Part shown: piece by piece, positions 22,703 through 32,132 of the stretch
Layout: the number at the start of each line of letters is the position of its first letter
Position numbering within the stretch: the stretch's first letter is position 1
NCBI RefSeq assembly: GCF_004124315.2
Contig: NZ_CP096889.1
Location: 2,463,001 to 2,527,000 of the forward strand
Length of the DNA: 64,000 bases
Origin: Bacillus cabrialesii
GTDB lineage: Bacteria > Bacillota > Bacilli > Bacillales > Bacillaceae
Direction: 5' to 3'
Program-made: the position numbers and the translations under genes
The notes under the pieces: generated by a model
The model's database searches: none
Seen by the model: the letters and a program-made list of their open reading frames with translations, nothing else
What the model was told of the DNA's origin: nothing

Positions 22703-24619
22703 TTACGATGCCTCATCAAGCATTTGTTTTTCTTTTCGTTTTGACGAATGATCCAGCCTTTTCTGATCATAAAAGCGTAACAAATCTCCATAAATGATTT
22801 CATCAGAAAGTGATAGCTCCTGTTTCGCTTTATCAGCAAATGCTTCACATTGTTTTGCCTCTTTTAGCGGCTGTCCGGTATCTTTGTCATAACAAGCACC
22901 GTCTGTGTATACAACCTGATCTGTGATAAAGCTCCCGTCCCGGAGCACCGTAAAGTCCAGTTTTTCATTTGAAAGCAGATCGTTACCAAATTGAATGTGA
23001 TCTTTCGTATCAATCCCTAAAAGGTTCAACAGCGTCGGCCTGATATCAATCTGCCCGCCTACTTTTTCAATGGTTTGCGGTTTTTTATCGGTAATACCGG
23101 GAATATGAATGACAAGCGGCACTTTCTGGAGCTGAACTTCTTCAAATGGCGTAATCTCTTTCCCTAAAAACTGCCCCATCGATTCATTGTGGTTTTCCGA
23201 TATCCCATAATGATCACCGTATAATACGATGATAGAGTTGTCGTATAACCCGTCTTCCTTCAGCTTTTCGATAAATCGTTTCAGCGCCTCATCCTGATAG
23301 CGCACTGTCGGGAAATATTTATTTAGCGTTTGGCTGCTTGAATCATATTCATCAATCAATTGATCCTCTTCATCAAGATCAAACGGGAAGTGGTTCGTCA
23401 GTGTAATCAGCCGCGAGTAAAACGGCTGAGGCAGATTTTTCATCAGCTCTGAAGACTGCTCAAAAAATTCTTTATCCTTAAGCCCCCAGCCGACTGAATT
23501 TTTGTCGGTTACGTCATATGAATTAATATCAAAAAACGAATCATATCCAAATGAGTCATACATTAAGTCACGATTCCAAAAGCTTTTATTATTAGCATGA
23601 AGCACCGCTGAATAATAACCGTTGTTTTTCAAAATCTCAGGTGCGGCCATGTATTGGTTGCCCGCGTTTGTAAAAAATACGGCACCTCGTCCAAGCGGAT
23701 ACAGTGAATTGTCCACGATAAATTCAGAATCCGATGTTTTCCCCTGGCCGGTTTGGTGGTAAACATTGTTGAAGTTATAGCTCTGTTTAATAAAATCATT
23801 CAGAAAAGGCGTGATCTCTTCTCCATTCACCTTTTCATTGATCACAAAGCTTTGCGTCGACTCTAAGGATACGAGAATGACGTTTCTTCCTTTTGCAGCG
23901 CCGAACAAGCTTTTGTTGGCGTCTTTCGCATTAGCGGTTACGTAGTTTTCAATTTCTGTAAGGCTGTTGCTGTCAGCCAATGCCCTTTGTGCGGACTGCT
24001 TTGACTGAAGAACACCGTCGTAAATATGAAAATTAAACAGGCTGATGTTTTTAACAAGCATCTCCCTGTCAAATGAGCGTGTCAATAGCTGAGGTCTTTC
24101 CGCTTCGGACAGGCCTAAATTGAAGAAATAAACAGAAGCAACAAACAGAAAATATGCCGCCCTTTCATTTTTCGTGGAGGGAATGTCCGATTGAAAAGCT
24201 TTTTGCCGGATGTGAAGCCATATTAAAACCGCAATATCTACAGCCAATAGGAGGTCTGTCGGCTCAAGAAGTGTTCCGATGCTGCTTCCGAGATCACCCA
24301 TATTGCTCGTTTGAAAAAGAACAGGGATCGTTAAGAAATCATTGTAAAAACGGTAAAAAACCATATTAGCCAGCAATACAAACGTAACAAGACAGCTCAT
24401 CGCGATAATGTAGCGATTTCTGTTTTTGCCTTTTAAAAACAGGCCGAAGCCAAAGATGAGCAGCAAAAAGCTCAATGGGTTGATAAACAGAATAAATTCC
24501 TGCGTTAGATTGTCGATTTTAATATGAAAACTGGTTTTGTAAACAGCATACGTTTTTAGCCACATCAATAAAATGGCAATCAGCATAAATGAAATCTTCG
24601 AAAAAAACGTTTTTCGCAT
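22703..24619 (-). CDS. yqgS: LtaS-type polyglycerol-phosphate synthase/primase
   Basis: YqgS (638 residues) is one of the LtaS paralogues of B. subtilis that polymerise glycerol phosphate for lipoteichoic acid. Five N-terminal membrane helices lie within residues 1-180. The extracellular sulfatase-like domain has Glu253 in LVSLESTQSF, the catalytic Thr295 in GQGKTSDSEF, and the metal-binding YGDHYG further on. It is full length and ends in a charged tail. Confidence 0.93.
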   Translation of the reverse strand: MRKTFFSKISFMLIAILLMWLKTYAVYKTSFHIKIDNLTQEFILFINPLSFLLLIFGFGLFLKGKNRNRYIIAMSCLVTFVLLANMVFYRFYNDFLTIPVLFQTSNMGDLGSSIGTLLEPTDLLLAVDIAVLIWLHIRQKAFQSDIPSTKNERAAYFLFVASVYFFNLGLSEAERPQLLTRSFDREMLVKNISLFNFHIYDGVLQSKQSAQRALADSNSLTEIENYVTANAKDANKSLFGAAKGRNVILVSLESTQSFVINEKVNGEEITPFLNDFIKQSYNFNNVYHQTGQGKTSDSEFIVDNSLYPLGRGAVFFTNAGNQYMAAPEILKNNGYYSAVLHANNKSFWNRDLMYDSFGYDSFFDINSYDVTDKNSVGWGLKDKEFFEQSSELMKNLPQPFYSRLITLTNHFPFDLDEEDQLIDEYDSSSQTLNKYFPTVRYQDEALKRFIEKLKEDGLYDNSIIVLYGDHYGISENHNESMGQFLGKEITPFEEVQLQKVPLVIHIPGITDKKPQTIEKVGGQIDIRPTLLNLLGIDTKDHIQFGNDLLSNEKLDFTVLRDGSFITDQVVYTDGACYDKDTGQPLKEAKQCEAFADKAKQELSLSDEIIYGDLLRFYDQKRLDHSSKRKEKQMLDEAS

Positions 24620-24734
24620 TTCAACCTCCTATGCAGCACGCTCAAAAAATCAGTCTATTCCCAACATTCTCAATAACATATCAAATTAAATCTTAACCTG
24701 AACATAACAAAAAATCAATTTCATTTACACAATT

Positions 24735-25700
24735 TTAACAATTTTGCTGTTTCAGCCACTCGTTTTTAGCGATCCAAGCGCCTCCGATAACGCCGGCATC
24801 ATTTCCAAGTGCTGCGATTGAAATATCAGCCGCTTCGGCTGCCCGCGGAAACGCGCATTTGCGGAATGTTTTCTCGACTTTTGATCTCAGCAGTTCTCCG
24901 GCTCTCGAAACGCCGCCGCCAAGAACGATTTTTGACGGATTAAGCGAGCTTGCCAAATTCCCAAGTACCAAACCAAGGTGCTTGGCTACATAATCAACCA
25001 CTTCAAGGGCTATTTCGTCATTTTGACCCGCCGCTTCAAATACATCCCGCGCTGACAAGTGTTCAGTTGCTTGTAAACATGTCGTCTGCTTAGCATTTGC
25101 TAGTTTCTCTTTTGCAATTCTTACAATTCCGGTTGCCGACGCAATCGTTTCGATACAGCCCGTTTTGCCGCAGTTGCAAGGCGCCCCGCCTTCAGGAATG
25201 CTGCAAATATGGCCGATTTCTCCGCCGGCGCCATTTATGCCATGCACAATTTCACCATTTACGATAATGCCGCCGCCAACTCCTGTGCCAAGCGTCACAA
25301 GAATGACGTCTTTCGCGCCGTCACCCGCTCCCTTCCACATTTCTCCGAGCGCAGCAATATTCGCGTCGTTTTCGATAACAGCCGGAATGCCGGTTTCTGT
25401 CTCCAGATGGTTCTTTAAAGCATAGTTTTTCCACCCCAGATTTACCGTTTCATAAACGACTCCAGCCGCCATATCTACAGGTCCTGGCGCGCCCATTCCG
25501 ATGTATTTGATGATATGCTTCGGTTTTTGCAGCTCATCCAGCTTGCTGTCGATTGTTTTTGCGATTGTAACGGTAATGGTGTCGCCGGTTTTATCAGTCG
25601 GCACTTCCCACTTATGCTGAATTTCACCATATTGATTAATAAAAGCGAGTTTAATCGTCGTTCCACCAAGATCAATGCCCGCAAACCATATCTCGTCCAT
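24735..25700 (-). CDS. glcK: Glucokinase (ROK family)
   Basis: GlcK (321 residues) phosphorylates glucose taken up without the PTS or released from disaccharides. The start ATG 25700 gives MDEIWFAGIDLGGTTIKLAF with the ATP-binding DLGGTT; the longer frame to 25787 overlaps yqgQ. The zinc motif CNCGKTGCIET (about residues 176-186) and the sugar-binding ENDANIAALGE are present. It follows yqgQ by 17 bp. Confidence 0.95.
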   Translation of the reverse strand: MDEIWFAGIDLGGTTIKLAFINQYGEIQHKWEVPTDKTGDTITVTIAKTIDSKLDELQKPKHIIKYIGMGAPGPVDMAAGVVYETVNLGWKNYALKNHLETETGIPAVIENDANIAALGEMWKGAGDGAKDVILVTLGTGVGGGIIVNGEIVHGINGAGGEIGHICSIPEGGAPCNCGKTGCIETIASATGIVRIAKEKLANAKQTTCLQATEHLSARDVFEAAGQNDEIALEVVDYVAKHLGLVLGNLASSLNPSKIVLGGGVSRAGELLRSKVEKTFRKCAFPRAAEAADISIAALGNDAGVIGGAWIAKNEWLKQQNC

Positions 25701-25717
25701 TTTTATCACCTTAGCCT

Positions 25718-25927
25718 TTACATAAATCTCTTCCGGTTTTTTGTTTGTTCCAATTCTTTTCGAAGGACAGCTGCCGCTTTGGCCCACTGCTCCTTCTCAA
25801 TCATGTGGTTCATGTATAATTCCTTTAATTCATCCAGCATAAACTCAATTTCAAGCTCTCTGTCACCAAAGTAAACTATGTGTCCAAACTTTTTTAACAG
25901 CTGCTGCACATCATATAATGTATTCAT
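25718..25927 (-). CDS. yqgQ: YqgQ, small helical protein
   Basis: This 69-residue protein (MNTLYDVQQLLKKFGHIVYFG) is mostly helical and charged, with DRELEIEFMLDELKELYMNH. ATG 25927 after GTGAGGAAA is preferred over 25939. It matches the DUF910 family, with a known small three-helix structure that may bind nucleic acid, although the function is unproven. It sits directly upstream of glcK. Confidence 0.88.
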   Translation of the reverse strand: MNTLYDVQQLLKKFGHIVYFGDRELEIEFMLDELKELYMNHMIEKEQWAKAAAVLRKELEQTKNRKRFM

Positions 25928-26038
25928 TTTCCTCACCATTCTTGATCTTACTTATCATAAGCGTATTCATCTGGAGACGCCAGTCAAGAAGTAAACGCTG
26001 ACAAAAAAGCCAGCCTCTCTTTTTGCATGTTCCATTCC

Positions 26039-27562
26039 TTATGATTCTTTATTGTTTTCAATTTGCTGCTGGAGCTCTTTGTAGCTCTGCTCCTTCGGCT
26101 TCAGTTTTAGAGCCGACTTGATGGCCTTTTCTGCTTGACCAAGCTCATTTTTTTCGGTATACAGCAAGGCTAAATAGTAATATGAGGCATGGTCTTTAGG
26201 TTCTTTTTTCACCGCTCTTTCCAAAAGGGAAGCCGCCTGTTCATATTCGCCGATTTGAATGTCAGAAACAGCCAGGATTTTCAAAAGCTCGGCTGAGGCA
26301 TTTTTTTGCTCTGCTTCTCCGTTCAGCAATTCCGTTACTTCTTCATACTTTCCTTCTTGATACAGCTTGTTTGCCTGCTGAATCAGCGCTGACTCCTGAT
26401 GGGAAGGCGAATGCAATCCGTAATATAAAAATCCAGCCGCCAAAGCAATCAGCAAAACCGCTGACAACACTCTTTTTCCTAAGGCTCCGGCTTTAGGCAG
26501 TCCCAATGCGGCAGCTGTGAAAAAGCCGCCAATTAAGCCGCCGATATGTCCCGAATTATCAATATTCGACACTGCAAAACCAAAGCCCAGATTAATGATA
26601 ATAATGACAATAATATTGGTTCCAATGGTTTTTAAGAACATTTTCCGGTTTGACAAAGCTACATAAAGCAATGCGCCTAGACATCCGAATATGGCTCCTG
26701 AAGCGCCTGCAGAAGGATATGGGCTGAACACAAAGCTTGCGATCGAACCCGTCATGCCAGCCGCCAAATAAATCAGCAGAAATCTGCCCGATCCGTACAT
26801 CCGCTCAACCGCCGTACCGACCGACCATAAAGCCAGCGTGTTAAACGCCAAATGCGCAATGCCGATGTGAAGCACAATCGGAGTCAGAAGCCGCCACCAT
26901 TCTCCTGCTGCAATGAGGCTGTTTTCTTTTGCTCCAAAGGCGACCAGCGTCTCCGTATTTGTGCTGCCCCCGTTTCGTTCAAGCAAGAAAAACATTAAGA
27001 CCTGAAGCGCGATGAATACATATGTAAAGATCGGTTTTCCGTTTTGAAAAACAGCCGCTTCTTTTTTTCTCTGTTCTTCTTGTCTCAGCACGAGCGAAAG
27101 GAAGCGTTCTCTCGCCATTTGCGCGTCTTCAAACGAATCGCGGTCTTCTGTACATTCTTCTGCACGAAATGATGGGAATACAGCTTGAAGGTCAGCACGG
27201 AGCATCGTTCCCCTCACGATCGCCGGTTCAACTGACACAGGTCCCTTCTCAAAAGGCTTTTCGGCGATCTCTTCCCAGTCATCTACAGGGGCATCAGCTG
27301 AAAAAAATACATTCAGCAGCTTCAGCTGACGTTTGCCCAGCGACGTTCTGATTCGTTCTACTCGTTCAGCCTGCTCTTCTATGTCTCTTACCATTTCTTG
27401 CCGAAAATCAATATCGTGTTTATAAAGGCGAACCAGGTCATGAGAAGACTTGTCAGGTGCTTCCAGCCATATTTCATCTGACTCAACTGCTTGTATGACG
27501 TCATACCCGCTATTCACTAGGTGCGCTGCAATTTTCCAATATGTATAGTCCAGTAAATACAT
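26039..27562 (-). CDS. gluP: GluP, rhomboid intramembrane serine protease
   Basis: GluP (YqgP, 507 residues) is a rhomboid protease with Ser288 in the GASG motif and His339 in SGHIGG forming the dyad. About seven membrane helices span residues 177-380. The N-terminal soluble domain (1-175) and C-terminal TPR repeats (about 390-500) are typical. It takes part in membrane-protein quality control with FtsH, including the Mg2+ transporter MgtE. It lies between yqgO and yqgQ. Confidence 0.95.
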   Translation of the reverse strand: MYLLDYTYWKIAAHLVNSGYDVIQAVESDEIWLEAPDKSSHDLVRLYKHDIDFRQEMVRDIEEQAERVERIRTSLGKRQLKLLNVFFSADAPVDDWEEIAEKPFEKGPVSVEPAIVRGTMLRADLQAVFPSFRAEECTEDRDSFEDAQMARERFLSLVLRQEEQRKKEAAVFQNGKPIFTYVFIALQVLMFFLLERNGGSTNTETLVAFGAKENSLIAAGEWWRLLTPIVLHIGIAHLAFNTLALWSVGTAVERMYGSGRFLLIYLAAGMTGSIASFVFSPYPSAGASGAIFGCLGALLYVALSNRKMFLKTIGTNIIVIIIINLGFGFAVSNIDNSGHIGGLIGGFFTAAALGLPKAGALGKRVLSAVLLIALAAGFLYYGLHSPSHQESALIQQANKLYQEGKYEEVTELLNGEAEQKNASAELLKILAVSDIQIGEYEQAASLLERAVKKEPKDHASYYYLALLYTEKNELGQAEKAIKSALKLKPKEQSYKELQQQIENNKES

Positions 27563-27625
27563 GTTTACCGCTCCAATGGTTTTTTTTCATTATAACAGCT
27601 GGCGCTAAAGAACGCCTACTGAAAG

Positions 27626-27653
27626 CAAAAAATCCCGTTTTTGACGGGATTTT
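27626..27653 (-). terminator. Terminator of yqgO
   Basis: AATCCCGTCAAAAACGGGATT in the minus direction is followed by TTTTTGC. It overlaps the yqgO stop and lies 65 bp upstream of gluP, so gluP needs its own promoter or readthrough. Confidence 0.75.
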
Positions 27654-27825
27654 AGAAAGCTTGCTGTATAAACTTATTGCGGATAAACGGAATTCTTAAA
27701 AAGAAATGGATAAAAGACCGCCTGATTCCCGGCTGGCTGAGTACGGTATTCATAAGACGGTAGCGATTTTGATAAAACATGACGGCAGAAACAGCGAAAA
27801 TGGCATATATCAAAAGTTTTTTCAT
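27652..27825 (-). CDS. yqgO: YqgO, small basic membrane-associated protein
   Basis: This 57-residue protein (MKKLLIYAIFAVSAVMFYQN) has one N-terminal hydrophobic segment followed by a basic region RYRLMNTVLSQPGIRRSF. ATG 27825 is best spaced (6 nt) from AGGAGG; ATG 27828 is closer. The function is unknown. Confidence 0.82.
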   Translation of the reverse strand: MKKLLIYAIFAVSAVMFYQNRYRLMNTVLSQPGIRRSFIHFFLRIPFIRNKFIQQAF

Positions 27826-27889
27826 CATATCCCTCCTGCCAATAGGGTTTGTCATTCTTTCTTATTTATTCTTGAATAATGAGCAGGAG

Positions 27890-28453
27890 TTATGAAAAAC
27901 AAGACATGATTCGATCCTCTGTTATCAGCTTATGTACCGGGATGTCATGCGGCTGACGGGGAACGTGTGCAAATAGCTGGCACTCCAAAAGCAATGAGGC
28001 TGTCTTCCCTTTATAATCGCTTAAATAACGGTCATAATATCCGCCGCCAAAGCCGATCCTAAACCCGTCAGTATCAAAGCAAACACCCGGAACGATCATC
28101 AAGTCAATTTGTGATGGTTTCACTTCTTTTGTTTTTTCAATCATCGGCTCAAGAAGTCCAGCGTATACAGTTTCTAGCTGTTCAGCCGTCTGATATGTGC
28201 GAAATTGCATGTTCTTCGTTTTCGGGTCGCATTTTGGAATGCAAACTTGTTTCCCTTCTTCCCATGCCTGTTCAATGACGGGACGCGTCGGTATTTCCAG
28301 TCCTCTGGAGATGGTGACAGCAATGGTCCTGGCATTTTGCCACTCTGGCAGAGAAAACAAATGCCTATACATCCGTGCTGTTTTTTGAAGAAGTTCTTCA
28401 CTTGATACAGCTGATAGTGCTTCCATTGTCTTTTTTCTTAATTGTGATTTCAT
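27890..28453 (-). CDS. yqgN: 5-formyltetrahydrofolate cyclo-ligase
   Basis: This 187-residue enzyme converts 5-formyl-THF to 5,10-methenyl-THF using ATP. The signature GFGGGYYDRYL near residue 140 and PGVCFDTDGFRIG just before it are diagnostic. The N-terminal basic KSQLRKKTMEALS helix is typical. It stands between rpmGA and yqgO on the minus strand. Confidence 0.93.
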   Translation of the reverse strand: MKSQLRKKTMEALSAVSSEELLQKTARMYRHLFSLPEWQNARTIAVTISRGLEIPTRPVIEQAWEEGKQVCIPKCDPKTKNMQFRTYQTAEQLETVYAGLLEPMIEKTKEVKPSQIDLMIVPGVCFDTDGFRIGFGGGYYDRYLSDYKGKTASLLLECQLFAHVPRQPHDIPVHKLITEDRIMSCFS

Positions 28454-28473
28454 CTCTCATCCCCCTTGGAATA

Positions 28474-28513
28474 GAAAAAAAGCCAGAACCTTTTTCAAAG
28501 CTCTGGCTTTTCC
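28474..28513 (-). terminator. Terminator of rpmGA
   Basis: AAAGCCAGAGCTTTGAAAAAGGTTCTGGCTTT forms a stem in the minus direction and is followed by TTTTC. It lies 22 bp after the rpmGA stop. Confidence 0.85.
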
Positions 28514-28535
28514 CACACCTTAAACAGCTAGGCTG

Positions 28536-28700
<165 letters not shown>

Positions 28701-28768
28701 CTAAAATCATTTACTTATTCAGACTTATATATAATACCACTATAATGGACGGAATGCTAGGCTGTTTT

Positions 28769-29848
28769 TCAATGAATTGTTGAATTATTGATGATACGCT
28801 TATAAAGCTGCAAATATGATTCCGTAATGAGCCGAGGATTGTGAAGTTTGATTACTTGTTGTCTGCCGGATTCCTTTATCCGATGAGCCTTTTCCCGGTC
28901 TTTTAATAACCTGTCCAGCAGATCAGCCGCTTCCTGTGCGCGCGTAAAATCAACGGTGACTGCCGTTTTCTCATGAACAGCATAGTCACAAAAACCGCCC
29001 GACTGAGAAACGGCAGTCAGCACACCCTGTTCCATGCTTTCTTGCGCGGCAAGGCCAAACGGCTCATAACAACTAGGGAAAACAGCCATTTCACACTGAG
29101 ACAGAAACGCTCTGATATCCCGTCTGTGCAAAAACGGCAGGAAAATGACACGTTCCTTCAGGTTCAATGACGCGGCTAATTTCTCATAGGAGGACAGAGA
29201 GGGCCCTTCCCCAGCCAGCACTAAATGAAGGTCAGGCTGACGCTGTCTCAAGATGGCAAACACCTTTAACAGCTGGGAAAACCCTTTTTCCGGAACAAAT
29301 CTTCCAAAGGAAAATAGGAACCTTCTATTCATGCTCCTTGGAATTTCCCCCTTTTTTTCCTCCATAGATACAGGGCTCGGGATAATGGTTACTTTTTTAC
29401 GTGCCGCCTGATCAAGAGCTTGTTTCATAAATGTGCTTAATACGATCAGTTCATCAGCGGATTCTATAAGGAGCCGTTCAGTCTGCTGTCTGTATGGATG
29501 CAGCGCTTCTTTGCACGCCTTCTTCCTTTCGCTTTCAAGACCGTGGATTGTCGCAGCAAGCGGAAGGCCAAGCCGTTCTTTCAAATAATGAGCGGCAGGA
29601 GCTGTCATGTCGTCATGGGCATGAATCAGATCGAAACGCTCATTGCAGGATAACACATGCTGAACCATTGTAAAGTTAGCATCAGCTATGAAATCTTCAA
29701 ACTGCGCATATGAAAACAGCCGCCCGCTTGGAGTAAAAAGAGTTATGCTGATATGCGGGTTTAAATAAGAAATAAGACGGTTTAAATGGACACCGAGCCC
29801 GCTTTTCGGCTCATGTGGATGTTCAAATGCAAGCATGAGGATGTTCAC
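28769..29848 (-). CDS. yqgM: GT-B glycosyltransferase (family 4-like)
   Basis: This is a glycosyltransferase of about 359 residues with the GT-B fold. SGLGVHLNRL is the N-terminal glycine loop, and EPFGLAAQESMEQG near residue 270 is the family 4 EX7E motif. GTG 29848 after GGAGAAAAAGAACG is preferred; the frame extends to 29902 inside yqgL. The sugar donor and acceptor cannot be read from the sequence. It overlaps yqgL by 4 bp (GTGA). Confidence 0.85.
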   Translation of the reverse strand: MNILMLAFEHPHEPKSGLGVHLNRLISYLNPHISITLFTPSGRLFSYAQFEDFIADANFTMVQHVLSCNERFDLIHAHDDMTAPAAHYLKERLGLPLAATIHGLESERKKACKEALHPYRQQTERLLIESADELIVLSTFMKQALDQAARKKVTIIPSPVSMEEKKGEIPRSMNRRFLFSFGRFVPEKGFSQLLKVFAILRQRQPDLHLVLAGEGPSLSSYEKLAASLNLKERVIFLPFLHRRDIRAFLSQCEMAVFPSCYEPFGLAAQESMEQGVLTAVSQSGGFCDYAVHEKTAVTVDFTRAQEAADLLDRLLKDREKAHRIKESGRQQVIKLHNPRLITESYLQLYKRIINNSTIH

Positions 29849-30315
29849 CGTTCTTTTTCTCCTCTCCCATAACAGGTGTAGGCAGAAAACTGCTTCTCCC
29901 ATCTGGTGTTTGCGCCCTCATTCTGAAAACTGTTTATATCACTAACCCCATTTTCAGCAAGATAGATGTCCTCTGTAGCAGTGAGGCTGAGAGAGACATT
30001 CATTGAATTTACAATTTTGTATTCAGCCCGGTATACAGCATCACCAGCCGCCTGTCTAATCGTCCATTCTCCTTTATGGTGCATAGTGCGTTTTGTCCTG
30101 ACAGCTTCAATGCCTTTTCTTTTGATGACAATGCGCAATTCTTTTATCATATCCTGCGGTTTTTCGAAAAGCATGGCTTCGGCCAGCCGCATTGTTTCTT
30201 CTGAAATTTCCCAGCGTACGGTCAAGGTGTGAGCGTTTTGAATGATTATGTCGAATGTGTCCCTAAAAAAAGAAAGCCTATGTCGTATATTATAGAGAAA
30301 TGGGCGTTTATCCAT
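29845..30315 (-). CDS. yqgL: YqgL, hypothetical protein with uncertain start
   Basis: This is an ORF of up to 156 residues. ATG 30315 has no ribosome-binding site, and a -10-like TATAAT occurs a few codons inside, so the true start may be later (TTG codon 31 and ATG codon 42 are candidates). The conserved-looking part begins at about WEISEETMRLAEAML and continues KELRIVIKRKGIEAVRTKR. No domain is recognised. It overlaps yqgM by 4 bp and should be cotranscribed with it. Confidence 0.75.
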   Translation of the reverse strand: MDKRPFLYNIRHRLSFFRDTFDIIIQNAHTLTVRWEISEETMRLAEAMLFEKPQDMIKELRIVIKRKGIEAVRTKRTMHHKGEWTIRQAAGDAVYRAEYKIVNSMNVSLSLTATEDIYLAENGVSDINSFQNEGANTRWEKQFSAYTCYGRGEKER

Positions 30316-30494
30316 GGACTTCTAACATTCTCCTTTCCTATCGTTCACTCGGTGCTCCTATTAAACCATTACATAGAGAGGAAGCAAAGAAAGATTTCTC
30401 GACAAAATCTCGTTTTTTTCGCGAATTCCTTTAGAATCCATTGGTTTTATGGTATAAAAAAGAAGGATAAAAAAAGAATAGAAGGTGATGAAAC

Positions 30495-30848
30495 GTGGAA
30501 ATTGCTATTATTGCGTTGTTTATCGTCAGTATAGCGCTAATTGCATTCTCATATTCTCAAAGAGATCCGATGAAAGATGTAGAACAGGAGCTCGAAACAC
30601 TGCAGCTTTCTGCGATGCAGGAAATTTACAAGCTCAAAAAGAAAATGACAGTGCTTGAGGAAGAATTATTGGAAACAAACCTTGTCATCCGCAAATCAAA
30701 GCATAGCGATATCAATCAAAAGATCGCTAAACAGATCCTTTCTAAATATAATAACGGCATGTCCGCTGAAGCGATTGCTAAAGCTGAGCATGTATCAGTG
30801 GAAGACGTAAATACGATTATCAAAGATAACGAGAAGGTGCTCGTATGA
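30495..30848 (+). CDS. yqzD: YqzD, small membrane-anchored coiled-coil protein
   Basis: This 117-residue protein starts at GTG 30495 after GAAGGTGATG. It has an N-terminal membrane helix (MEIAIIALFIVSIALIAF), then a coiled coil (about residues 28-60), and a C-terminal helix-turn-helix-like segment ILSKYNNGMSAEAIAKAEHV resembling a homeodomain-type HTH. The function is unknown. It overlaps yqzC by 4 bp. Confidence 0.85.
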   Translation: MEIAIIALFIVSIALIAFSYSQRDPMKDVEQELETLQLSAMQEIYKLKKKMTVLEEELLETNLVIRKSKHSDINQKIAKQILSKYNNGMSAEAIAKAEHVSVEDVNTIIKDNEKVLV

Positions 30849-31309
30849 CAAAACGGGGCATTCAAGCATTTGCCGGCGGCATCATTTTAGCAACAGCCGT
30901 CCTTGCAGCTGTTTTTTATTTGACAGACGAAGATCAGGCCGCTGCTGTAAAAGAAAATAAAACAGTAACCGAACAAGACGTGAACAATTATCTTGATTCT
31001 AAAAAAATGGTTTCTGTGAACCGTGAGGAATATCAAAAGCTTCTCGATTCAAAAGAGAAATCCTTGACCAATGACAGCAGCTCAGACACGAAAACAGACA
31101 AAGTAAAAACGTACAAGCTCAAAATTAAAGACGGCATGAGCACTGCAGATGTATCAGCAATTCTTGAAAAAGAAGGCATCATCTCCTCGGCCCAAGACTT
31201 TAATGACTATGTCATTGATGCCGGCTATCACAAAGAAATCCGCGCCGGCGAGTTTAAAGTGAAATCAGACATGAGTTTCAAAAAGATCGTAAAAACGTTA
31301 ACACGATAA
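30845..31309 (+). CDS. yqzC: YqzC, membrane-anchored MltG-N/YceG-like protein
   Basis: This 154-residue protein has an N-terminal membrane anchor (AFAGGIILATAVLAAVFYL), a Glu/Lys-rich linker, and a C-terminal domain with KLKIKDGMSTADVSAILEKE and RAGEFKVKSDMSFKKIVKTL. That last part resembles the LysM-like subdomain found at the start of YceG/MltG endolytic transglycosylases, but the catalytic domain is absent. The start ATG overlaps the yqzD stop (ATGA). Confidence 0.85.
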   Translation: MTKRGIQAFAGGIILATAVLAAVFYLTDEDQAAAVKENKTVTEQDVNNYLDSKKMVSVNREEYQKLLDSKEKSLTNDSSSDTKTDKVKTYKLKIKDGMSTADVSAILEKEGIISSAQDFNDYVIDAGYHKEIRAGEFKVKSDMSFKKIVKTLTR

Positions 31310-31338
31310 AAAAACAGGCTGACTGTCAGCCTGTTTTT
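31308..31338. terminator. Bidirectional terminator between yqzC and pstBB
   Basis: AACAGGCTGAC (31313-31323) pairs with GTCAGCCTGTT (31325-31335), flanked by an A run and a T run. It ends yqzDC and the pst operon. Confidence 0.9.
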
Positions 31339-31339
31339 T

Positions 31340-32122
31340 TTACCCAAACTTTCCTGTGATGTAATCGAGAGTTCTTTGATCCTGCGGGTTAGAGAACATT
31401 TTATTGGTATTGTCGCATTCAACAAGCTCTCCCATATAGAAAAAGGCGGTTTGATCAGAAACCCTTGCTGCCTGCTGCATGTTATGCGTGACGATGACAA
31501 TGGTATATTTATTTTTCAGCTCAAGAATGAGCTCTTCAATTTTTCTCGTTGAGATTGGGTCTAATGCAGATGTCGGTTCATCCATCAGCAAAATATCAGG
31601 ATTTGTCGCAAGCGCTCTGGCGATACAAAGACGCTGCTGCTGGCCCCCTGATAGTGAAAGAGCGGATGAATGCAAACGATCCTTCACCTCATCCCATAAC
31701 GCCACGTCTTTTAATGACTTTTCCACAATATCTTGAAGCTTCTTTTTATTTTTAGTGCCGTGGACTCTCGGTCCGTAAGCGACATTATCAAAGATAGACT
31801 GTGGAAACGGATTCCCTTTTTGGAATACCATGCCGATATTTTTTCGTAAATCCACGATATCCACTTTATCCTTTAAAATATTGCTGCTATTATAGTTCAG
31901 CTCGCCTGCAAGCTTTACATTCGGCGTCATTTGAATCATTAAATTCAATGTTTTAATGAAGGTCGATTTCCCGCATCCTGATGGCCCGATAATCGCCGTG
32001 ACCTCGTTTTCATAAATGCTCAGATTGATATTTTTTAAAGCATGGTGCTGTCCATACCATAAGTTCATTCCGTTGACTTGATAGACTTCCTGTTTCATTA
32101 CAGCTTCGGTAGCAATACTCAT
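31340..32122 (-). CDS. pstBB: Phosphate ABC transporter ATP-binding protein PstBB
   Basis: This 260-residue ATPase has Walker A IIGPSGCGKST (about residues 44-54), the signature LSLSGGQQQR and Walker B ILLMDEPTSALD. It energises the PstSCA phosphate importer. It is the last gene of the pst operon and is a duplicate of the upstream pstBA. A bidirectional terminator follows immediately. Confidence 0.95.
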   Translation of the reverse strand: MSIATEAVMKQEVYQVNGMNLWYGQHHALKNINLSIYENEVTAIIGPSGCGKSTFIKTLNLMIQMTPNVKLAGELNYNSSNILKDKVDIVDLRKNIGMVFQKGNPFPQSIFDNVAYGPRVHGTKNKKKLQDIVEKSLKDVALWDEVKDRLHSSALSLSGGQQQRLCIARALATNPDILLMDEPTSALDPISTRKIEELILELKNKYTIVIVTHNMQQAARVSDQTAFFYMGELVECDNTNKMFSNPQDQRTLDYITGKFG

Positions 32123-32132
32123 TGCCGCCCTC

